From: Burkholderia dolosa
GTDB taxonomy: Bacteria > Pseudomonadota > Gammaproteobacteria > Burkholderiales > Burkholderiaceae
DNA length: 64,000 bases
Direction of reading: 5' to 3'
Assembly (NCBI RefSeq): GCF_902499135.1
Contig: NZ_CABVPR010000017.1
Coordinates: forward strand, 1-64,000
Of this stretch, positions 9,529 through 17,712 are shown in pieces. The translations under genes were made by a program, and so were the position numbers. Within the stretch, counting starts at the first letter, position 1; every line of letters starts with the position of its first letter. Below the pieces are notes generated by a model. It saw only the letters and a program-made list of their open reading frames with translations, was not told the origin of the DNA and made no database searches.

Positions 9529-10736
9529 ACTGTAGTGTCTGTCGATGTTTGACTCGGCGGTTGCACTACCGCAAAGCGAAGCTGGTGTTCTCGCCACGCA
9601 ATCAACTGCGGGCCGTTGTTGTTGGCCGCATATTCAATCCCCAGCGCAATAGCAAGCCATCCCGCAGCGTTTCCAGAATGTCCGAGGATGGCATCGATAT
9701 CATGGATACCCGAGAGATTGTCAGTTTGAGACACGCCACTCCTCAGATCAGACATGTATCTGACAATTGCTGCCTTGTCGGCAGGCCCTAGCCCAGCCTC
9801 CCAAAGATGATGAACCTTGTCACCCGTTGTCCCTCCCCATTGCAATGCCGTGGCGAGTGCACTATTGCCATCCGGCTGAGCTTCCACCGGTCGATTTAGC
9901 ACCGCGATCGGATTGATGCGGCAACGGCTGGCCAGCGGCGCCCACGAAAACAACAGCGCAACTGCAGTCTCGGCACCGTTTTGCTCAGGCGTATGACGAA
10001 GCTGTACTGCAACAAGTAGGAGGAATTTCTCTAGCGTCGGGCCGCCTCGTACGTCAAGCCATTCATCCAGCAGCATGACGCCTGTTCTAGCGTTGACCAC
10101 CCCGGTTGTCGTTCGTCGCAAGCCTTCTGCATGCCAGCACGCTAACCAGGAATTGACTACAGCTTCTTTATTGGCATCTTCGGGCAACTGCAATTTCACG
10201 GCAAAGGGCACATCGCCGGGGACCACCCGTACGCGATTCGCGATAGCGCGAATCAGTTGCTGGAAGCAAGCTCGGTAGCGCAGCGGATCTTCATCGTCAC
10301 CGCTCAACGGTAGGGAGGAAAAGTCGTTGGCGTCGGCTTCACCGGCGCCCGTGTTATTGACAAGAATGGCAGCTACGTCGCTGGTTCCCGCTCCAGTCAA
10401 ATAGGCACTTCCGACTACGGCGAGCGGATCACAAGCAAATTGCAAGGCCCTTTCACGGTCGGCGCGCAACACTTCGTTTTCAGCATCGATACGGTCACAT
10501 TCCTGCTCGTAATAGAAACAGCGAAGACCGTAACCGAGGGCCCAAGTAAGGAACGGGATCGCGAACGACTGTATCCAGAACCGCGGGATTCCGGTCGGGA
10601 CACCTCTGGGCCATGTCACTACGGTGTAAACGACTCCGCCAACCATAACCACTATCAGCAATGTCAGCCAGAGAACTAACCGTGGCGGGGACGGACGAGG
10701 TTCCGACGATTCAGCCGGAGGAAGCGTCACAGGCAT
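9525..10736 (-). CDS. T6SS-associated inner-membrane protein, unknown function
   Basis: The 403-residue product has a proline-rich start, two transmembrane helices (about 21-41 and 56-70) with a short hairpin, then a soluble domain of some 320 residues. I do not recognise a named domain. The helical segment after TM2 (CDRIDAENEVLRADRERALQ) looks like a short coiled coil. The gene lies between the PAAR gene and tssM and its stop overlaps the tssM ATG by four bases. That coupling suggests a partner of TssM. Unannotated membrane proteins beside tssM occur in other beta-proteobacterial T6SS clusters, but a role in membrane-complex assembly is inference. Confidence 0.8.
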   Translation of the reverse strand: MPVTLPPAESSEPRPSPPRLVLWLTLLIVVMVGGVVYTVVTWPRGVPTGIPRFWIQSFAIPFLTWALGYGLRCFYYEQECDRIDAENEVLRADRERALQFACDPLAVVGSAYLTGAGTSDVAAILVNNTGAGEADANDFSSLPLSGDDEDPLRYRACFQQLIRAIANRVRVVPGDVPFAVKLQLPEDANKEAVVNSWLACWHAEGLRRTTTGVVNARTGVMLLDEWLDVRGGPTLEKFLLLVAVQLRHTPEQNGAETAVALLFSWAPLASRCRINPIAVLNRPVEAQPDGNSALATALQWGGTTGDKVHHLWEAGLGPADKAAIVRYMSDLRSGVSQTDNLSGIHDIDAILGHSGNAAGWLAIALGIEYAANNNGPQLIAWREHQLRFAVVQPPSQTSTDTTV

Positions 10737-10740
10737 TCGC

Positions 10741-10992
10741 TCACCGCAAGCTCGAGATCAAGCGACAGCCGCACATAGCACGAAAGCCGTGGCGTGCGAT
10801 GGGGACGCCGTCGTCGGTCATCGTGTCATCGCCATCGACGATCAGATTGGGTTTGACGTCGCCATGCAAAGGGCATGTCACCTCATCACCTTTGCGTGCG
10901 ACAAATCGACCTTCGAAACGCATGGTCTTGGATGCGCTGATTACCACGCCACCGTGATCGGTCGCGTCTCCTATACGAACTGGATCCATCAT
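10741..10992 (-). CDS. PAAR-domain spike-tip protein
   Basis: PAAR proteins sharpen the VgrG spike and bind zinc. The short product contains the pattern DPVRIGDATDHGGVVISAS, then CPLHGDVKP, and ends in a CGC motif, as in single-domain PAAR proteins. The ATG at 10992 (followed by a second ATG) has GGGGA seven bases upstream. An earlier ATG at 11034 shares one base with the effector stop (TGATG), would add 14 residues, and cannot be excluded. There is no C-terminal toxin, so the PAAR probably caps the spike while the neighbouring lipase-like protein is the cargo. Confidence 0.9.
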   Translation of the reverse strand: MMDPVRIGDATDHGGVVISASKTMRFEGRFVARKGDEVTCPLHGDVKPNLIVDGDDTMTDDGVPIARHGFRAMCGCRLISSLR

Positions 10993-11033
10993 TTCTTTAT
11001 CCCCAGTGATGGCGTGGCCACCCGCCCCGACCA

Positions 11034-12647
11034 TCAGACCGTGGCGCCTGCGTCATTCGATGGAACCGTCGCCTCAGCGACACTCCAGTCGTTGGCTGGG
11101 ACGTACGAAACGTCGCCGAAGTACATCATTCGCCAGTTCTGAAGTTTCGAAAAATCTGCGCCGAAGCCAGCTACTGAGTCGTGAACGAGGTAGTCGAAAA
11201 AATCGAGGAGGGCTTTGGCTTCACTGCTTGCACCGGTGATCAGCGAGACATCTTCATAGGCGCGTGCCAACGTCGCCTCGCGCAAAGTCAAGGCCTTGCC
11301 ATCCAGTTTCCGGGTCTCAGCTTCTCCAGTCGCAGCGTTGACTGCGAGACCGCCCGCCGTGATGAGACTGAGTTCTTTATCCTGAGTCTTAACAAGATCG
11401 CCGTTGCCTGTCTGTGCAAGCACCTGCTTCGCTTTTGGAAGACGCGCGCGGGCCGCTTCGTCATTAGTCAGCTTAGAAAGGTAGCTACGTGCGAGATAGA
11501 GCGGATAAAGGTGATCTGATACTGCCTTTTCAAGCGCACCATTGGCGCGTGTTCGCTTCTGATACTGATCGAACAATGCGACAGTTTTTGGAGACAACTT
11601 GAATGATGCCTGTGTGTCGACGTCCATGGTTTCGAGCGCACGCAGCGGAACGCCGGCCACGCGCGCTGCTCGATACATATGCAAGAGCGGGATCTGGCTC
11701 AGCTTTTCATCATCTTGCAGCGTTCTTGTTTGCTCTCCGGGCGCGTAGCCGCCGCCGACGTCCGAATGGACGCCCGGATAAACGACCTCGATGCAATTCG
11801 GCGGATAGTGCTTTCCGTCTCGCACGGAATCGAGCGGAAACGAATCGCGAACCTCGTGCGCAGCCACGTAATGAATACATTGCTCGACCATGGCAGGTAT
11901 CTTCAGGTTCTTCGCCCAATAGTAGTGACCATCCTTCGGCGCGATCATCAGCCCTGCGCCTAAAACCGGCGAAAACACATTGAGGGTGAATTTCAGAATC
12001 GGGCTGCGATCCAGTGATTGTGCGCCGGCCGGCAATCCGGCTGATGCAACGGTGTCGAACAATCCCATGAAATACAGTCGGATCGGATAGCCCTGATAGC
12101 GCCAGCCCCCTCCTTCCTGCTTGCATTCTTTGGCAAGCCGGACAGCAAAAGCGCGGGCCGACGCAGCCCCTCGGGAGAAGCCGAACAGTGCCACGTTGAT
12201 CATGCGAATCGGCTGCTTTGGGTTCGTCGCACGTGCCTTGGCTTTTGCAATCCGCTCGTCGAACTGCTTTCGTGCCCACTGCAGGCGTTTTTCCCCACCG
12301 GCGCCAAACCCTAGCCCCAACGGACTTGCTGTCATTTCTCCGATTTCTGGGAATGGCGTGCCCAGGCCATTGATATATACGGCGAATCTTCCGGCGCTTT
12401 CGTCATCGAGTCCATGAGCGAAGAATAACCGCGCAACGTTACTATGTTTCAACTTATGGGTGTCGTTGAAGCGATTATTGCCTGTTCCGTCAAAGAAGAG
12501 CGAAATCCAGAGAGACTGCGAGCAGTCCGGTGTACCGGGCCGCTTCGTTGTATCCAGGCATGCCATTGACGCAGCACGCTGCTGGCGTTCGATGGCGGTC
12601 AATGGCCTCAGGCCCGCCGACGCAGGAATTTGAGTGTTATCCAACAT
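11034..12647 (-). CDS. T6SS phospholipase-like effector, DUF2235 (Tle1-like)
   Basis: The 537-residue protein belongs to the DUF2235 alpha/beta hydrolases, the domain found in Tle1-type T6SS lipase effectors. It has FFDGTGNN (about 51-58), a nucleophile elbow GFSRG with Ser158, and PGVHSDVGGGY (about 291-301) supplying a probable catalytic Asp296. No signal peptide is visible, as expected for a T6SS cargo. It lies among adaptor, lipoprotein and PAAR genes, which supports delivery on VgrG. The last 200 residues have no domain I recognise. Its first 45 codons are repeated twice in the upstream tandem array. Exact lipid specificity (PLA1 or PLA2) cannot be read from the sequence. Confidence 0.88.
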   Translation of the reverse strand: MLDNTQIPASAGLRPLTAIERQQRAASMACLDTTKRPGTPDCSQSLWISLFFDGTGNNRFNDTHKLKHSNVARLFFAHGLDDESAGRFAVYINGLGTPFPEIGEMTASPLGLGFGAGGEKRLQWARKQFDERIAKAKARATNPKQPIRMINVALFGFSRGAASARAFAVRLAKECKQEGGGWRYQGYPIRLYFMGLFDTVASAGLPAGAQSLDRSPILKFTLNVFSPVLGAGLMIAPKDGHYYWAKNLKIPAMVEQCIHYVAAHEVRDSFPLDSVRDGKHYPPNCIEVVYPGVHSDVGGGYAPGEQTRTLQDDEKLSQIPLLHMYRAARVAGVPLRALETMDVDTQASFKLSPKTVALFDQYQKRTRANGALEKAVSDHLYPLYLARSYLSKLTNDEAARARLPKAKQVLAQTGNGDLVKTQDKELSLITAGGLAVNAATGEAETRKLDGKALTLREATLARAYEDVSLITGASSEAKALLDFFDYLVHDSVAGFGADFSKLQNWRMMYFGDVSYVPANDWSVAEATVPSNDAGATV

Positions 12648-12661
12648 AGCTTTGGTTCTCT

Positions 12662-13153
12662 CTATCGTACGAAAGGAAGACGTCGCTCGAGCTTGAGTCT
12701 CGGTGGCGACGGGCCGTCTGAGCCAGAGATAGCCGCCTCGATGTGCCCGTCAGGGTAGAAGTGAACTTCGAGATAGCTCGGATCAGGAGGAATGGGACCT
12801 TTCACTTCGACTCGCGCTTCCTTGTACGGTCCAGAAGGCTCGATTACCTTTCTCGGCGGATAGGACTCGAGCGCGCTCATCTTGTACTTCACGTCGACCC
12901 AAAATGGTGTTTTGGTGCTGCGACTCATCACAACGCAACATGACATCTTTCCGCCACCTGCAGTCGGCGTACTTAATTCGAGGTTACTTCCTCCCTGGCC
13001 ATTAACGGCAAAGTCCGCCACGGCGCGATCCGTATAGTTGTACCCCACTATCCCGAGCATATAAGGCTCTTGCTTGCAACCGGACAACCCCATGATTGCA
13101 AGCAGACCGATCACAGCGATGGGTGTCCATCGGATCATTTTCTTCAACGGCAT
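12662..13153 (-). CDS. Immunity-like lipoprotein, copy 1 (DUF3304-like)
   Basis: This is the copy next to the effector, 163 residues. The signal ends in IMGLSGC, so Cys26 is the lipidation site. The next residue is Lys, fitting an outer-membrane lipoprotein exposed to the periplasm, where a lipase effector would act. The mature part has GYNYTDRAVADFAV, a CC pair in SCCVVMS, and a C-terminal EVHFYPDGHIEAAISGSDG. I assign it to the DUF3304-like lipoproteins seen beside DUF2235 effectors. The immunity role is inferred from position and lipidation. The ATG at 13153 overlaps the stop of a truncated effector copy by ten bases. Confidence 0.82.
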   Translation of the reverse strand: MPLKKMIRWTPIAVIGLLAIMGLSGCKQEPYMLGIVGYNYTDRAVADFAVNGQGGSNLELSTPTAGGGKMSCCVVMSRSTKTPFWVDVKYKMSALESYPPRKVIEPSGPYKEARVEVKGPIPPDPSYLEVHFYPDGHIEAAISGSDGPSPPRLKLERRLPFVR

Positions 13154-13302
13154 GATGAATCCACATGAAATTGCGAGCAGTCCGGTGTACCGGGCCGCTT
13201 CGTTGTATCCAGGCATGCCATTGACGCAGCACGCTGCTGACGTTCGATCGCCGTCAATGGCCTCAGACCCGCCGACGCGGGAATTTGAGTGTTATCCAAC
13301 AT
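13144..13302 (-). pseudogene. Truncated 5' copy of the effector gene, stub 1
   Basis: This stub starts with the same codons as the intact effector (MLDNTQIPASAGLRPLTAIE) and follows it for about 44 codons to PGTPDCSQ. It then switches to FHVDSSCR and stops at TGA. The 52-codon frame is still open and has a gap of 15 bases to the lipoprotein gene upstream of it. Its stop lies inside the start of immunity copy 1, which could couple their translation. It has none of the catalytic motifs and is a by-product of the tandem duplication. Confidence 0.85.
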
Positions 13303-13317
13303 AACCTTTGGTTCTCT

Positions 13318-13809
13318 CTATCGTACGAAAGGAAGACGTCGCTCGAGCTTGAGTCGCGGTGGCGACGGGCCGTCTGAGCCAGAGATAGCCGCCTCGATGT
13401 GTCCGTCAGGGTAGAAGTGAACTTCGAGATAGCTCGGATCAGGAGGAATGGGACCTTTCACTTCGACTCGCGCCTCCTTGTACGGCCCAGAAGGCTCGAT
13501 TACCTTTCTCGGCGGATAGGACTCGAGCGCGCTCATCTTGTACTTCACGTCGACCCAAAATGGTGTTTTGGTGCTGCGACTCATCACAACGCAGCATGAA
13601 GTCCCTCCCCCTCCAGCCGTTGGAGTGCTCAATTCAATGTTTCCTCCGCCTTGTCCGTTCACACCGAAGTTCGCAACAGCACGATCGGTGTAGTTGTACC
13701 CCACGATACCGAGCATGTAGGGCTCTTGCTTGCAACCGGACAATCCCATGATTACAAGCAAGCCGATCACAGCGATGGGTGTCCATCGGATTATTTTCTT
13801 CAACGGCAT
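13318..13809 (-). CDS. Immunity-like lipoprotein, copy 2 (DUF3304-like)
   Basis: This copy is 163 residues long with the same lipobox (GLSGC) and nearly the same C-terminal 90 residues as the flanking copies. It is the most divergent of the three: residues around 37-60 read AVANFGVNGQGGGNIELS and AGGGGTSCC, against AVADFAVNGQGGSNLELS and AGGGKMSCC in copies 1 and 3. The changes cluster in the first third of the mature protein, a possible specificity surface. The start at 13809 overlaps the stop of effector stub 2. Confidence 0.82.
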   Translation of the reverse strand: MPLKKIIRWTPIAVIGLLVIMGLSGCKQEPYMLGIVGYNYTDRAVANFGVNGQGGGNIELSTPTAGGGGTSCCVVMSRSTKTPFWVDVKYKMSALESYPPRKVIEPSGPYKEARVEVKGPIPPDPSYLEVHFYPDGHIEAAISGSDGPSPPRLKLERRLPFVR

Positions 13810-13958
13810 GGTGAATCCACATGAAATTGCCAGCAGTCTGGTGTGCCAGACCGTTTCGTTGTATCCAGGCATACCATTGACGCAGCACGCTGCTGACGTT
13901 CGATGGCCGTCAATGGCCTCAGACCCGCCGACGCGGGAATTTGAGCGTTATCCAACAT
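13800..13958 (-). pseudogene. Truncated 5' copy of the effector gene, stub 2
   Basis: The second truncated effector copy is also 52 codons long. It starts MLDNAQIPASAGLRPLTAIE and ends DCWQFHVDSPCR. It has a few substitutions against the intact effector (T5A, A29V, P37S, S43W), so it is an older or faster-drifting copy than stub 1. Like stub 1 it stays open to a TGA that overlaps the next immunity gene by ten bases. Lack of frameshifts may mean recent origin or a retained coupling role. Confidence 0.85.
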
Positions 13959-13973
13959 AGCCTTTGGTTCTCT

Positions 13974-14465
13974 CTATCGTACGAAAGGAAGACGTCGTTC
14001 GAGCTTGAGTCGCGGTGGCGACGGGCCGTCTGAGCCAGAGATAGCTGCCTCGATGTGCCCGTCAGGGTAGAAGTGAACTTCGAGATAGCTCGGATCAGGA
14101 GGAATGGGACCTTTCACTTCGACTCGCACCTCCTTGTACGGCCCAGAAGGCTCGATTACCTTTCTCGGCGGATAGGACTCGAGCGCGTCCATCTGGTATT
14201 TCACGTCGACCCAAAATGGTGTTTTAGTGCTGCGACTCATCACAACGCAACATGACATCTTTCCGCCACCTGCAGTCGGCGTACTTAATTCGAGGTTACT
14301 TCCTCCCTGGCCATTAACGGCAAAGTCCGCCACGGCGCGGTCCGTATAGTTGTATCCAACGATCCCGAGCATGTAGGGCTCTTGCTCGCAGCCAGATAAC
14401 CCCATGATTGCAAGCAGGCCAATCACAACGATCGCAATCCATCGGATCATTTTCGTCAACGACAT
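13974..14465 (-). CDS. Immunity-like lipoprotein, copy 3 (DUF3304-like)
   Basis: This is the first immunity-like gene in the operon, right after the DUF4123 adaptor. The 163-residue product starts MSLTKMIRW and has the lipobox GLSGC with Glu after the Cys (copies 1 and 2 have Lys). Its mature N-terminal third is the same as copy 1, but it differs from both others at YQMDALESYPP (YKMSALE elsewhere). Its ATG lies ten bases inside the end of the adaptor gene, the same geometry that the stubs have with copies 1 and 2. It may be the ancestral junction. Confidence 0.82.
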   Translation of the reverse strand: MSLTKMIRWIAIVVIGLLAIMGLSGCEQEPYMLGIVGYNYTDRAVADFAVNGQGGSNLELSTPTAGGGKMSCCVVMSRSTKTPFWVDVKYQMDALESYPPRKVIEPSGPYKEVRVEVKGPIPPDPSYLEVHFYPDGHIEAAISGSDGPSPPRLKLERRLPFVR

Positions 14466-15280
14466 GCTTTCTCCTCTGGGTCGAGCGCATTAAGCAGGTC
14501 CGATCTCACACGGTCAGCAAGCAACACCGCACTATTTCGTTCATCGTCAGGCGCGTTGGCGATAGACTCTTCGCAGATCCGATAGCGTGTCCGTGCATCG
14601 AAGGCTGCGACGAGATCGTCATCCGTCAATTGAAGGACGTGCAGGATCGAGTCCGGAAGACACGCTTCGACGAACGCAGCCGTCTGTGCCTCGTTTAACT
14701 GAAGCGGTCCGCGATATTGGTCTACTGCCGTATCAGTGCAGCGGATTTTGTTCAACGCTCCGTACCGGTCGATATGCCACCATTCCTTCGCAAGACCGAA
14801 GTACTGCTCGTGCTGCTCCGAGGACAAAGCACGGTCGAGTACCGAAAGCGAGCGCGTATCAAAGAATTTCATCTGCCATTCGCTTCGGTCATCGCAAATC
14901 ACGTCCAGCCGCTCTCTAAGCCCGGCAACGATGTCATCAAACGCAAGCTGCGAGAACAGGAACGAGACGGCTCGATAATCGTCAACGCAACACTGCGCAA
15001 GCCTCGTTAGCAGGCTCGACGGTTGGGCTGTCGTTGCTGAAATGCGGACAACGTATGGACCGTATTGATTGCAATGGTCCTCGGAGGAAGCGTCGAATAT
15101 CAAAGAAAGCCGTTGGCTGCTAACGTCTTGGCCGAGCCATTGTCGTAACTCGCGATAGAGCTCCGGGTAGGCAACGCCATACACCAGCGCGCTAGTTTGT
15201 ACGCCCGGATTGGATACCTGGAATTCGCGAATCGTCTCGATGAGGGATTCCGTCTGCAGTTCAAAGGTTGGCGTGTTCAT
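14456..15280 (-). CDS. DUF4123 T6SS adaptor/chaperone (Tap/TEC-like)
   Basis: DUF4123 proteins load a cognate effector onto VgrG and are not themselves secreted. The 274-residue product has the family layout: an N-terminal segment with ALVYGVAYPELYRELRQWL, the GPYVVRI core at about 74-80, a mid RAVSFLFSQ region, and EWQMKFFDTRSLSVLDRALS corresponding to the usual W-FYDPR motif. Its ATG overlaps the vgrG stop by four bases, and the immunity-effector block follows directly. That order (VgrG, adaptor, immunity, effector) suggests its cargo is the DUF2235 protein. Confidence 0.85.
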   Translation of the reverse strand: MNTPTFELQTESLIETIREFQVSNPGVQTSALVYGVAYPELYRELRQWLGQDVSSQRLSLIFDASSEDHCNQYGPYVVRISATTAQPSSLLTRLAQCCVDDYRAVSFLFSQLAFDDIVAGLRERLDVICDDRSEWQMKFFDTRSLSVLDRALSSEQHEQYFGLAKEWWHIDRYGALNKIRCTDTAVDQYRGPLQLNEAQTAAFVEACLPDSILHVLQLTDDDLVAAFDARTRYRICEESIANAPDDERNSAVLLADRVRSDLLNALDPEEKACR

Positions 15281-17625
15281 TTTGTGCCGAGCAGTGCGCC
15301 CTGGGAAAACTCAGCGAGCAGACATGGGATACAGATGGATTTAGGCAACAGCGGCAGTATCGGTTGCATAGACGCGGGGCCCGGCTTGTCCCATGACGCA
15401 CATCTCTCAAGAATTGCACCCATCGTCCCATTCTCGATGCGGCTTCCATCGATTCTGATATACGAACCACCTGCACCGATCCAAACTTCTTTTTCCGCCG
15501 AAAGAATCAGCCGCCCGTTGGTACTGGTGATCGAAATATCCTTCAGAGCTGCCAGTTCCATCGCGTCGCTTTGCGCCTGAATCTCGACCTTGCCCTTGGC
15601 CGCGAATATCTTGAGGCCGAGACGCTCTGCTAATATCGAGATCGCTTCACCGGCGGCTACCGTGAGTCGCTTCAGAACACCGACATCGGCGTTACCGCCC
15701 GCAGTCGCGATGAGATTTCGCCGCGCGCTTACCTGCAGATGACCGCCAGAGACCACCCCCATGCCGGCGGGCGCACTTATGAGAACGCCAGCTTGTCGGA
15801 GTTCCTTTAGCGTTCCTTCGAACAGCGCCTTTTGCTGCTCGTAGTCCGCTGCGATAGCGTTCGCTGCCTTGGCGGCGTCAGATAGCGCCTGCATCTGTTC
15901 CAACGCGCGCTCGAGCAATTCGTGCGCCGACCGCATTTCTAGCTGTTTGCCCTGCCCGCCCTCCTGTGCATCGGCAGACACAAACACGCCCTTTGCCGCG
16001 CGCACTGTGGCGTGACCATCGGTGCGCAGTTCAGCGCCCTCACCACGCTCCTTGCGGTTCTCATCGACCATGTGCCCCAGATTGAGCTCGCTGGTCTGGA
16101 ACGGCGTCGTCAGGTGGATGTGCTCGACGTTCTCCTTATCCTCCATCCGCAGTTCGTTCTGCGCGGCTGTGCGAACGATGTTGCGGGTGTGGTTCAGGTT
16201 GTTGACGAGATCCGGATGCAAGCTGTCGTGCATCGCGCCAATAATCACCGGCCTGTCCGGATGACCGTCCGTAAAGACGATCGCCACCTCGGCCCCGTCG
16301 ATCAGCGGGAAGTGGTGCCCGTAGTTGTCCCCGCTGTACGGCTTCGCGAACCGCACCGGCCGGCTAGTGCCCCCAGGGCTCCACTCATCGAGGTCGAACG
16401 GCAGCTTGATCACATACCAGCCCTGTTCGCTCAGGTACGCGTATTTGTAATTGCCCGGTGACGTGATCCGGGCCGGCAGGATGCCGTCGATGGATGGTCG
16501 CTCGATCGACGCCATCGGTGTACGCCACACCCGGTCCGAAGGTATTCCCTCGAAGGTGACCCAGTACGAGTCGCCGCGGGCACCGCTCGACTCGACCGAG
16601 GTAACAAATATCCCGTGCTTCACATCGGCCGGATTCGGGTCGACACGTATCACCTCGCCCGCCTCGAGCCAGAATGGATTGCCCGTCCCTTTGAAGGTGA
16701 TCTGCTGCGCCAGATGTTCCTCGTGACGCAGCCGCGCCACGCCCTTGCCCTCTTCGGGCGTCTGATAGTGCTCGCCCCAGCGATAATCGATCCCGTTCGT
16801 CGTCTTGTCGTCGCGCGCGACATTTTCCTCGACGAGCAGCGACACGCCGGCCTCGCGATGGTTGTAGTCATGCAGCCGCACCGCCTCCGGCACGCGCCGG
16901 GTCCGCTTCTCGAGCGTCTTGATGGCGTCCATGCCGGAACTCTCAAGCCCCGAATCACGCCGGTACAGCACCGTACGCTGCTTGCGCGCATAGGCGTCGA
17001 GATCGTCGCCGAACACCATGACCGCGCGGTCCTTTTTCTGCTCCCAGCGAAACCAGATGCCTTCCTGCGCACAGATGCGCTGGACGAATGCAAACGTTGT
17101 CTCGTGATATTGCGTAACGTACTCGTGCCGCTTGTACTGGCGACGCAGCTTGAATTCGAAGTCGACGCCGGCCCGATAGCCGTAGTGGCGCAGCGTGTCG
17201 GTGACCATTTCCTCGACCGACTGCTTCTGGAATAGCCGGCTCGTGACGGCCCGATTCAGGTCGGCGAGCTTCGGCTCGAGCCGCACCCGATAGTGCGTCT
17301 GATCGGCCGACGTTGCATACTCGTCGAACTCCGTGATCACGCCGTGGATCGTGTACGCAGCCGGCATCTTGCTGAACTGTTCCGCGTTCTCACCGAACAT
17401 CTTGCGCAGATAGTCCATATTCGGATCCACCGGGGCAATGATGAATTTCGCGGGACGGCCGACCACCTGCTCCATCGGAATGCCGGCCACGGGGCTGGAG
17501 AACTCGATGTCGTACCGGTACAGCTCGCTCACGGCATCCCTGCCTGCGAATTTCAGAACCGAGGTTGGCGCCGGATGCGGCGCCAGCTTCAATTCGTAAG
17601 CCTGGGTAGGCAGGATCGACGACAT
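15277..17625 (-). CDS. vgrG: T6SS spike protein VgrG (TssI)
   Basis: VgrG trimers form the puncturing spike under PAAR. The 782-residue product has a gp27-like N-terminal half (YELKLAPHP start, ICAQEGIWFRWEQ at about 205-217), a gp5 OB-fold region with GDNYGHHFPLIDGAEVAIVF and HPDRPVIIGAMHDS (around 440-485), and a DUF2345 tail. It ends with a cysteine-containing segment, KSICIPCLLAEFSQGALLG. There is no toxin domain. I start it at 17625, where GGAG lies upstream and the usual MSSILPTQAYEL begins; the longer frame adds an unlikely leader. The stop overlaps the adaptor gene. Confidence 0.95.
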   Translation of the reverse strand: MSSILPTQAYELKLAPHPAPTSVLKFAGRDAVSELYRYDIEFSSPVAGIPMEQVVGRPAKFIIAPVDPNMDYLRKMFGENAEQFSKMPAAYTIHGVITEFDEYATSADQTHYRVRLEPKLADLNRAVTSRLFQKQSVEEMVTDTLRHYGYRAGVDFEFKLRRQYKRHEYVTQYHETTFAFVQRICAQEGIWFRWEQKKDRAVMVFGDDLDAYARKQRTVLYRRDSGLESSGMDAIKTLEKRTRRVPEAVRLHDYNHREAGVSLLVEENVARDDKTTNGIDYRWGEHYQTPEEGKGVARLRHEEHLAQQITFKGTGNPFWLEAGEVIRVDPNPADVKHGIFVTSVESSGARGDSYWVTFEGIPSDRVWRTPMASIERPSIDGILPARITSPGNYKYAYLSEQGWYVIKLPFDLDEWSPGGTSRPVRFAKPYSGDNYGHHFPLIDGAEVAIVFTDGHPDRPVIIGAMHDSLHPDLVNNLNHTRNIVRTAAQNELRMEDKENVEHIHLTTPFQTSELNLGHMVDENRKERGEGAELRTDGHATVRAAKGVFVSADAQEGGQGKQLEMRSAHELLERALEQMQALSDAAKAANAIAADYEQQKALFEGTLKELRQAGVLISAPAGMGVVSGGHLQVSARRNLIATAGGNADVGVLKRLTVAAGEAISILAERLGLKIFAAKGKVEIQAQSDAMELAALKDISITSTNGRLILSAEKEVWIGAGGSYIRIDGSRIENGTMGAILERCASWDKPGPASMQPILPLLPKSICIPCLLAEFSQGALLGTK

Positions 17626-17712
17626 ACGGCAACTCCGTTGAGCGAGCAACGATAAAAGCAGCGACGCCGAAGCCGTCACGGCTCCGGCGACAGGCACATA
17701 CGTGAGAAAAAA

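Larger units (their letters stand above)
12662..14465 (-). repeat. Tandem array, 656-bp unit (immunity gene + effector stub)
   Basis: The three lipoprotein genes start at 13153, 13809 and 14465 and stop at 12662, 13318 and 13974, a spacing of exactly 656 bases each time. Each full unit consists of the 492-base lipoprotein gene, a 15-base gap and a 159-base 5' stub of the effector gene overlapping it by ten bases. The intact effector follows the last unit. This fits unequal recombination in which the breakpoint lay about 130 bases inside the effector gene. Confidence 0.9.

Noticed and set aside
13154-13216. A 21-residue N-terminal extension of immunity copies 1 and 2 (MPGYNEA...)
   Set aside because: It is the effector stub read in another frame. 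The lipoprotein signal begins at MPLKK, and copy 3 lacks the extension.
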